From Terrimonas ginsenosidimutans (GTDB lineage: Bacteria; Bacteroidota; Bacteroidia; Chitinophagales; Chitinophagaceae): a stretch of 50,258 nt of DNA. Made by a program: the position numbers and the translations under genes. Below are positions 45,638-50,258 of the stretch, piece by piece. Under the pieces are notes generated by a model. It saw only the letters and a list, made by a program, of their open reading frames with translations. It did no database searches and was not told the DNA's origin. The stretch lies in NCBI RefSeq assembly GCF_022012415.1, contig NZ_JAKLTR010000029.1, forward strand, positions 1 to 50,258, read 5' to 3'. Within the stretch, counting starts at the first letter, position 1. Each line of letters starts with the position of its first letter.

Positions 45638-46987
45638 CTATCTTCCCGGAGTTGGAACAACAGCAAGGCTTTCATTTCCGTCATCGCCAACAGATTGAAT
45701 GCCGAAAAAGTAGTTATCCTTTGAATAAGGGAGTTCCGCAGTTGTTCCAGTCGTAAAGATCTTTTTCTGCCAGACAGCGCTTGTTGTCTCTCTTATTAAA
45801 ATATAATACCCTTTTACTTTCCCCGATTTTGGTGCTTTCCAGCTGAGGTTAGTATAATTAGTAAGCTTCCTCGTTTCGACTCTTGCTTCCTGCGGCATAG
45901 CCGGTGCTTTGGCAAGATTTGCCAGATTGCTCAGGTTCATCGCTGTGTTCTTGCGGAGATATTCAAAATCCATAAACTCGGGAAGGTCTCCATATTGTAT
46001 CCCGTTCTCCACACGCACATCCTGGTGCTGATGGTAGTAGTTCTCATTCATTTCAGTGATCCTTACCGCAGCATAACCGCGATTGACATATGGTGTATGA
46101 TCACCGCCACGAAGAAAGCGATCGTTTCGATAGATCATTACTACCTGAAGGTTGTCTACATACCGTTCGCCTATCTCTTTTACGTAACGTGCAAGCTGTC
46201 TTGCTTTCCCATCATTTTCCAATCCAAGGTTCCTGATATTGGAGATCACACGGCCGGTATCCTGTGTGGAGAATGCTTCACTGAATACCCGCACCTGCGT
46301 GTTGTTGATGATATTTGTTTCACTGCTGTTATTACTTCCCATGATATCATTATTCAAAACAGCTTCAATATTCCAGTTGCCTTTTTTTGCCTTTTCCGCC
46401 ATATAGTTTGCGCCAAGCAATCCCTGTTCTTCACCACTTACGGCGATAAAAATGATCGTTGCGGGAAAGGATTGAGTGCTCATGATACGTGCGCATTCCA
46501 GTACAGCTGCTACGCCGCTTGCGTCGTCATTGGCGCCTGGCGCATCACCTGTGCGGTCCATCACGCTGGTACGCATATTATCCAGGTGGCCGCTGATCAG
46601 GAAGATGCGGTTATCCTGCGGATCAGTTCCTTTCAATGTGGCAACTACGTTTCCCAGAACGAGGGGCTGATCTACGCGGCGGCCGTCCGGGGCAAGTGTC
46701 GTAGTATCAATGATCGCAGTAAGCCTTCCATTTGATTGTTTTGCAAACTGATTGAATTTTGAAAGCACCCAGGTCCGCGAAGCACCGATCCCTCTTTTCG
46801 GATCTGTTTGTGTGCTGAGTGTATTCCTTGTACCGAAAGCTACCATCTGCCGGATATAGGAAGACAGAGAATCCTTCGAAACCTGGGCTACCATCTTTTC
46901 GATCTGTGGATCACGCTGAATGATGGTTTGTGCGTTGCTTCCGATAGCGGAGCTGATAAAAACAGAGGCGATAATAATTTTTCTCAT
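45638..46987 (-). CDS. Secreted M28-family zinc aminopeptidase
   Basis: The protein of ~449 residues begins with a signal peptide (MRKIIIASVFISS, cleaved near SNAQ); the ATG at 46996 would add three residues. Numbered from that longer start, the zinc/catalytic residues are His137 (SGHLDN), Asp157 (GANDDAS), Glu189/Glu190 (SGEEQGLLGA), Asp217 (NNDIMGSN) and a His in GGDHTPYVNRGY, matching M28 order. A fibronectin-III-like domain forms the C-terminal ~85 residues (NLSWKAPKSGKVKGYYILIR). It probably degrades peptides in the periplasm or outside. Confidence 0.92.
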   Translation of the reverse strand: MRKIIIASVFISSAIGSNAQTIIQRDPQIEKMVAQVSKDSLSSYIRQMVAFGTRNTLSTQTDPKRGIGASRTWVLSKFNQFAKQSNGRLTAIIDTTTLAPDGRRVDQPLVLGNVVATLKGTDPQDNRIFLISGHLDNMRTSVMDRTGDAPGANDDASGVAAVLECARIMSTQSFPATIIFIAVSGEEQGLLGANYMAEKAKKGNWNIEAVLNNDIMGSNNSSETNIINNTQVRVFSEAFSTQDTGRVISNIRNLGLENDGKARQLARYVKEIGERYVDNLQVVMIYRNDRFLRGGDHTPYVNRGYAAVRITEMNENYYHQHQDVRVENGIQYGDLPEFMDFEYLRKNTAMNLSNLANLAKAPAMPQEARVETRKLTNYTNLSWKAPKSGKVKGYYILIRETTSAVWQKKIFTTGTTAELPYSKDNYFFGIQSVGDDGNESLAVVPTPGR

Positions 46988-47118
46988 AACAGTCATTGAG
47001 TTTTAAAATTAGGATATTCGCAGTATTGTTAAATAAGATCTGATCTGCCTGATTAGATGTTTAAATACGGCGGGAACTTGTAGTATAACCCGGGTTCCTG
47101 TGGAAACCAGCCTGAAGC

Positions 47119-48564
47119 ATGAAAAACGAGACACTGATACTTGAAGTAAATGACCTGTCTGTTCTGAAATCGTCTGTACCTGTAGTTAAAAATGTTTCTT
47201 TCGGATTGAGAGCAGGGGAAAATCTTGCGATCACCGGAGCTGCCGGTAGTGGCAAAACCACACTTGCCCTCGCTTTGGCAGGCCGCATATTTTTCAGCGG
47301 TAAGATCCGTTATGCGGAAGATAAGCTTGAACGCATCGTTTGGGTGGAGCAACAACACCATTTTAAGAACCGCTCTAATGTCAGCAATTTCTATTATCAG
47401 CAACGTTTTAATTCGATGGACGCAGAAGATGCGGCAACGGTTGATGAATATCTTGGTAATGAAGACGTATCCTCCAACCCGCTGCTAAAGCCATTCCGTA
47501 TTGATGAATTACTGGAGAAACCTTTGATCCAGTTGTCAAACGGAGAGAATAAGAAAGTGCAGATCGTTCGTGCATTACTGGCGTCTCCGAAAGTTTTGAT
47601 CCTCGATCAGCCTTTTGTTGGCCTGGATGTGGATACCCGGGCTTTCCTGCATGAACGGATCAATGAGCTCGCGGCTACAGGCATTACTATCATTCTGGTA
47701 ACACAGCCGGATGAAGTGCCGGCGTGCATCACAACGGTCGTTACATTGAAAAAAGATGAGCCGGCTATCGTACAGGACCGAAAGACTTTTGCAGACTCGC
47801 TGATGCCTTCAAAAGACAAGCATAAACAACCTGTGATCAATGAGGCCCTGCTGTCACAATTGATAGTTGGAGCAGCGGTAAAATCTTTCAGCGATATTAT
47901 ACGGATGGAAAAAGTGCACGTGCGTTATGGCGATAAAGTGATCCTGGACAATATCAATTGGGTAGTAAAGCCGGGAGAATGCTGGCTGCTTTCAGGTGCA
48001 AATGGTGCGGGAAAATCCACCTTGCTTAGCCTGATCACGGCAGATAACCCGCAGGCATATGCCAATGAGATCTATTTGTTCGATCGCAAACGAGGGTCTG
48101 GTGAAACTATATGGGATATCAAGAAGAATATAGGCTTTCTTTCTCCGGAGCTGATGTTGTTCTTTGAAAACAGCAGTAACGTCTTCGATGCCGTTGCATC
48201 AGGATTATTTGATACGATCGGTTTATTCAGACAGGTGTCTGATCAGCAAATGCTGCAGGTCTACGGCTGGCTGGAGTTGCTGGGAGTAAAAAGTATTGCG
48301 CGCAAGCGATTGAATGAGCTTTCGCAGGGTGAGCAACGCAAAGTGCTCCTGGCCCGCGCGCTGATCAAAAATCCGCCATTATTGATACTGGATGAACCCT
48401 GCCAGGGATTGGACGACGAAACCGAAGCAGAACTGAACAGTCTCATCGATATTATCTGCAGGAAAAGTGGAAAAACTTTAGTGTATGTAACGCATTACGC
48501 GAACAGAAGACCAGCCTGTATCACGCAGTATATTCGTTTGGACAAAGGGAGGGTGGTCTTATAA
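47119..48564 (+). CDS. Double ABC ATPase (ModF-like)
   Basis: The 481-residue protein contains two ABC modules in one chain: Walker A GAAGSGKTT (near residue 40) and GANGAGKST (near 294), signatures LSNGENKKVQ and LSQGEQRKVL, and Walker B ILDQPFVGLD and ILDEPCQGLD. There is no membrane domain and no adjacent permease. The length and tandem layout resemble ModF/PhrA of enterobacteria, whose role is poorly defined; a translation-associated or regulatory ATPase is the alternative. Confidence 0.9.
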   Translation: MKNETLILEVNDLSVLKSSVPVVKNVSFGLRAGENLAITGAAGSGKTTLALALAGRIFFSGKIRYAEDKLERIVWVEQQHHFKNRSNVSNFYYQQRFNSMDAEDAATVDEYLGNEDVSSNPLLKPFRIDELLEKPLIQLSNGENKKVQIVRALLASPKVLILDQPFVGLDVDTRAFLHERINELAATGITIILVTQPDEVPACITTVVTLKKDEPAIVQDRKTFADSLMPSKDKHKQPVINEALLSQLIVGAAVKSFSDIIRMEKVHVRYGDKVILDNINWVVKPGECWLLSGANGAGKSTLLSLITADNPQAYANEIYLFDRKRGSGETIWDIKKNIGFLSPELMLFFENSSNVFDAVASGLFDTIGLFRQVSDQQMLQVYGWLELLGVKSIARKRLNELSQGEQRKVLLARALIKNPPLLILDEPCQGLDDETEAELNSLIDIICRKSGKTLVYVTHYANRRPACITQYIRLDKGRVVL

Positions 48565-48827
48565 GTCTGAAAGGTTTGTCAGCGTCATCGGTCGAAAAAC
48601 ATAGTGTACCAATACTCTACAGTTTCCGTGGTAAAACGGGTGGTAAGTGTACCAATACTGTACAAACCTGCTGCCGTGCACCTACAAGCAAATCGTCCTC
48701 TCTGCGTCCTCTCTACGTTGTCTCTTCCCTTTATTTATACTGGCCTTATGCGCAGCAAGGTATATAGCTATATGGCGGATGGCACATTGCGCCGGTTGTG
48801 TTTGCGGTCTTCCCGAACTCCTGATCC
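48565..48827. other. Convergent spacer with repeated TGTAC palindrome
   Basis: AGTGTACCAATACTCTACA (48603-48621) and AGTGTACCAATACTGTACA (48646-48664) are 18/19 identical at a 43 bp period, and the second contains TGTAC-N7-GTACA. Further on, CGTCCTCTCTGCGTCCTCTC (near 48697-48716) resembles one arm of a dispersed intergenic repeat. No gene is seen. Confidence 0.55.
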
Positions 48828-50090
48828 TCAATACCCATACTTATCCTTCCACAGCGATCTTAAAAATTTTCGGAGTTCCTCCTCTCTTGCATTTTTTCCG
48901 GGGTCGTAAAATTTTGTTCCGGCCAGTTCTTTGGGCAAATATTCCTGGGCAGAAAAGCTGTTCTCGTAGCTATGTGAGTATTCGTAGTTTTTTCCATAGC
49001 CCAGATTTTTCATGAGTTTGGTAGGAGCATTACGGATATGTAGAGGTACAGGCAGATCTCCCAAACGCTGAACCGCAGCCTGGGCCATGCCGATCGCTTC
49101 ATAGGATGCATTGCTTTTGGGAGATGAAGCGAGGTATACGGCACACTGGGACAGAATGATCCGAGATTCCGGATTGCCGATCTTGTTCACGGCATCAAAT
49201 GTTGTATTGGCCATGACCAGTGCTGTTGGATTGGCATTGCCTATATCTTCACTGGCAAGGATCACCAGCCGGCGCGCAATGAATTTGACATCTTCTCCTC
49301 CTTCAAGCATTCTTGCGAGCCAGTACACTGCGGCATTGGGATCGCTGCCGCGGATCGATTTGATGAATGCCGAGATGATATCATAATGCTGCTCTCCACC
49401 TTTATCATAAAGGGCGATCTTTTTTTGTGCGATCTCCATTACTTTCTGATCGGTGATGATCACCTTCCCGTTTTCAGGTGTAATCGAGTCTGTTACAAGT
49501 TCAAAAAGATTAAGAAGCTTTCGGGCATCACCGCCGGATATATTAAGTAAGGCGGTGGTTTCTTTCAGTTCGATGCTTTTTTTGCTGAGCAGTTCATCTT
49601 TCTGGATGGCTGTTTCCAGCAATTGTATCAGGTCTTTTTCTTCCAGTGATCTTAATACATATACCTGGCTCCGGCTTAGGAGGGCACTGTTTACTTCAAA
49701 AGAGGGGTTTTCGGTAGTGGCACCGATGAGCGTCACAACGCCCTTCTCTACAGCGCCAAGCAGCGCATCCTGCTGTCCTTTATTGAAGCGATGGATCTCA
49801 TCAATAAAGAGGATCGCATTGCTTTTGGTTTGTGCCTCTGCAATCACTTCCCGTACTTCTTTAACTCCCGAACTGATGGCGCTTAATGTATAGAAAGGGG
49901 CGAATAATGTGTTGGCGATAATATTGGCAATCGTGGTTTTTCCCGTTCCCGGAGGTCCCCAAAGGATCATGGATGGGATCTTGCCGTTCTCGATGGCCTT
50001 GCGAAGAATGCTTCCTTTGCCGGTGAGGTGTTGTTGTCCGGCAAGATCATCGAGCGTACGGGGTCTTATTCTTTCTGCTAATGGAGTCAT
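48828..50090 (-). CDS. rarA: Replication-associated recombination protein A (AAA+ ATPase)
   Basis: The 420-residue protein belongs to the RarA/MgsA/WRNIP1 family of clamp-loader-like ATPases that act at stalled replication forks. It has [19 protein letters not shown], Walker [10 protein letters not shown] (near residue 45), Walker [16 protein letters not shown], sensor 1 [12 protein letters not shown], and the C-terminal tetramerisation part ([20 protein letters not shown] and NPTALVMA). The start ATG is at 50088-50090. Length and motifs are normal. Confidence 0.97.
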   Translation of the reverse strand: MTPLAERIRPRTLDDLAGQQHLTGKGSILRKAIENGKIPSMILWGPPGTGKTTIANIIANTLFAPFYTLSAISSGVKEVREVIAEAQTKSNAILFIDEIHRFNKGQQDALLGAVEKGVVTLIGATTENPSFEVNSALLSRSQVYVLRSLEEKDLIQLLETAIQKDELLSKKSIELKETTALLNISGGDARKLLNLFELVTDSITPENGKVIITDQKVMEIAQKKIALYDKGGEQHYDIISAFIKSIRGSDPNAAVYWLARMLEGGEDVKFIARRLVILASEDIGNANPTALVMANTTFDAVNKIGNPESRIILSQCAVYLASSPKSNASYEAIGMAQAAVQRLGDLPVPLHIRNAPTKLMKNLGYGKNYEYSHSYENSFSAQEYLPKELAGTKFYDPGKNAREEELRKFLRSLWKDKYGY

Positions 50091-50158
50091 TGTTTGCGGA
50101 GGGGGTGTATCCCAATAATTTTAGCAAATTTCGGGGTTTTTAGGGAATAATAAGGCGG

Positions 50159-50258
50159 TTGCCGGGCGGGCAATGCGCTTTTTTGACGGGAGGTCGAAAG
50201 ACTCTGTGTACTTTTTTTGCCGGACGGGCAAGGGGTTTTTTTTCGACGGGAGCGTCGA
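50159..50258. repeat. Tandem array of small GC-rich hairpins at the window end
   Basis: Two units at a 58 bp period each contain two hairpins: TTGCC-GGGCG-GGCAA (50159-50173) with TTTGAC-GGGAG-GTCGAA (50182-50198), and TTGCC-GGACG-GGCAA (50217-50231) with TCGAC-GGGAGC-GTCGA (50243-50258). The stems are short, the loops purine-rich, and a T-run lies between them. The array may continue beyond the window. Confidence 0.65.

Noticed and set aside
45995-46735. 246-codon plus-strand ORF
   Set aside because: It lies antisense to the M28 peptidase gene, which has all family motifs; the ORF has no recognisable domain or signal.
48576-49015. Plus-strand ORFs in the spacer after the ABC ATPase
   Set aside because: They arise from repeat-rich spacer and the antisense of rarA; composition is Ser/Cys/Arg-rich as in non-coding translations.

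Overview
The window looks like a chromosomal segment of a Bacteroidota bacterium, most likely a member of the Chitinophagaceae or a close relative. The evidence is a SusC/SusD pair, DUF4175 and DUF4159 proteins, a T9SS-type C-terminal domain, a TAnnTTTG-type promoter, and moderate GC with AT-rich intergenic DNA. There are no rRNA or tRNA genes, insertion sequences, prophage genes or CRISPR arrays. Placement to genus is inference.

Region 1 (1-13403) is a long minus-strand gene set: moxR, a DUF58/VWA protein, a BatA-type membrane protein, a DUF4175 protein and a membrane protein with an amidotransferase-like fold, followed by tldD, tldE and a second tldD cut by the window edge. A DUF4159 gene diverges from moxR. 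This pairs a MoxR/VWA chaperone-like module with a TldD/TldE peptidase that has two TldD paralogs, one of which has lost a predicted zinc ligand.

Region 2 (13404-14700) has a strong bidirectional hairpin, an exact 15-copy heptamer tandem repeat, and a desaturase that closely resembles eukaryotic dihydroceramide delta-4 desaturase.

Region 3 (15210-30580) is an alginate utilisation locus. A lacI-PL6 pair diverges from an SDR, PL17, kdgF, MFS, alginate-lyase-family (PL38/PL5), SusC, SusD and esterase series. Together these can import alginate fragments, cut them to unsaturated uronate, linearise this to DEH and reduce it to KDG. KDG kinase and KDPG aldolase are not in the window. A palindrome in the divergent promoter region is the likely LacI operator. 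An LTA-synthase-like phosphotransferase gene follows.

Region 4 (32820-37223, minus strand) is a methionine operon, metY-metX-hom. It is preceded by a recognisable promoter, a SAM-I riboswitch and an intrinsic terminator whose loop can pair with the riboswitch P1 strand. A 68-codon ORF overlaps the metY start.

Region 5 (37468-50258) carries a DUF1016/PDDEXK protein lacking the usual catalytic lysine, a secreted protein of unknown function, uvrA, a small membrane protein, an orphan T9SS-like domain protein beside an outer-membrane barrel, an ElaA-type acetyltransferase, an M28 peptidase, a ModF-like double ABC ATPase and rarA. The window ends in a tandem array of small GC-rich hairpins. Several intergenic spaces contain degenerate 75-130 bp inverted-repeat elements of a few recurring types.
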